DNA of 64,000 bases from Variovorax sp. PCZ-1 (GTDB lineage: Bacteria > Pseudomonadota > Gammaproteobacteria > Burkholderiales > Burkholderiaceae_C), in assembly GCF_018413605.1 (NCBI RefSeq), contig NZ_JAHCDN010000001.1:1488001-1552000 (forward strand). The letters are read 5' to 3'. Numbering within the stretch: the stretch's first letter is position 1; each line of letters begins with the position of its first letter. Below are positions 63,865 through 64,000 of the stretch, piece by piece. The translations under genes and the position numbers were made by a program. A model generated the notes under the pieces. The model saw only the letters and a program-made list of their open reading frames with translations. It did no database searches and had not been told where the DNA came from.

Positions 63865-63892
63865 TTGCAAAGCGGCCTAGGCCGTGTATCAT
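63865..63892 (+). promoter_or_regulatory. Putative rppH promoter
   Basis: TTGCAA (63865-63870) and TATCAT (63887-63892) are 16 bases apart. The spacer contains the perfect 12-bp palindrome CGGCCTAGGCCG (63873-63884). Confidence 0.45.
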
Positions 63893-63921
63893 GGTTTCAG
63901 TTTAAAAATTTGGAGTTGATT

Positions 63922-64000
63922 ATGCTTGACCGGGACGGCTTTCGCCCCAATGTCGGCATCATCTTGCTCAACCAGAAAAACCAGGTCTTTTGGGGCAAGC
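63922..64000 (+). CDS. rppH: RNA pyrophosphohydrolase, N-terminal part
   Basis: Only the first 26 residues are in the window; the gene runs off the end. [20 protein letters not shown] is the typical beginning of RppH/NudH, the NUDIX enzyme that removes pyrophosphate from mRNA 5' ends to start decay. It is preceded by TGGAG and is divergent from proS, the usual arrangement in betaproteobacteria. Confidence 0.88.
   Translation, partial: MLDRDGFRPNVGIILLNQKNQVFWGK

Overview
The window is a stretch of bacterial chromosome, most likely from the order Burkholderiales and close to Comamonadaceae. The evidence is synteny and gene content: tmk-holB-pilZ-tatD, glnA-ntrB-ntrC, prfB/kdsA/DUF1330/eno/ftsB, a complete iscRSUA-hscBA-fdx operon, a Bug-type solute receptor and a DctPQM TRAP transporter. 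No rRNA, prophage, transposase or CRISPR array was found. One tRNA (Gly, CCC) lies beside dnaB. GC content looks moderate by eye and was not counted.

Layout. 1-4572: the end of an MscS channel, then a reverse-strand operon tmk-holB-pilZ-tatD-ankyrin. 4642-7629: two CheY-like response regulators, an ECF sigma factor and its membrane anti-sigma factor. 7715-15389: an orphan protein, an EamA exporter, a thioesterase, tRNA-Gly, dnaB, a photolyase, a DUF302 lipoprotein and a divergent hydrolase/MarR pair. 15575-23084: isocitrate lyase, a deacetylase-family protein, and an oxidation block (nitronate monooxygenase, acyl-CoA dehydrogenase, etfAB). 23386-27137: TRAP transporter, YfhL ferredoxin, coaD. 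27380-32287: ntrC, ntrB, a DUF4124 protein and glnA with a sigma-54 promoter and NtrC sites. 32556-46121: mixed metabolic, translation and cell-division genes, including prfB with its programmed frameshift. 46196-50977: rlmD, dut, coaBC, a TPM protein, dnaQ. 51148-57307: the isc operon. 57560-64000: a phosphatase, prmC (whose product modifies release factors such as the prfB product), an FKBP isomerase, grxD, a small RHH/coiled-coil/exoD operon, a lytic transglycosylase, proS and the start of rppH.

The most striking content is repetitive DNA threaded through an otherwise ordinary core genome. Family A is a palindromic element of about 50-75 bp present at 22 supported places. Eleven are intergenic and eleven lie inside protein-coding genes, where they are read through in frame (Tmk, NtrC, a DUF4124 protein, an EI24 protein, a dehydrogenase, RlmD, CoaBC, HscA twice, HscB, a lytic transglycosylase). 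The favoured reading gives a peptide like AGIESAQNA. Family B is a set of eight hairpins of about 90-145 bp built from ACGCAAAAG-like units. All eight sit between co-directional genes, and three are in and beside the 3' half of the isc operon. Smaller families are a CTTCGACAAGCTC element (three copies, one coding inside RlmD), a pair of inverted elements of about 185 bp bracketing a two-gene islet, a 165-bp palindrome in front of coaD, and a REPIN-like pair of arms that supplies the start codon of the lytic transglycosylase.

Starts were chosen from ribosome binding sites, overlaps and family lengths. Comparisons with E. coli proteins are from memory and need a real alignment.
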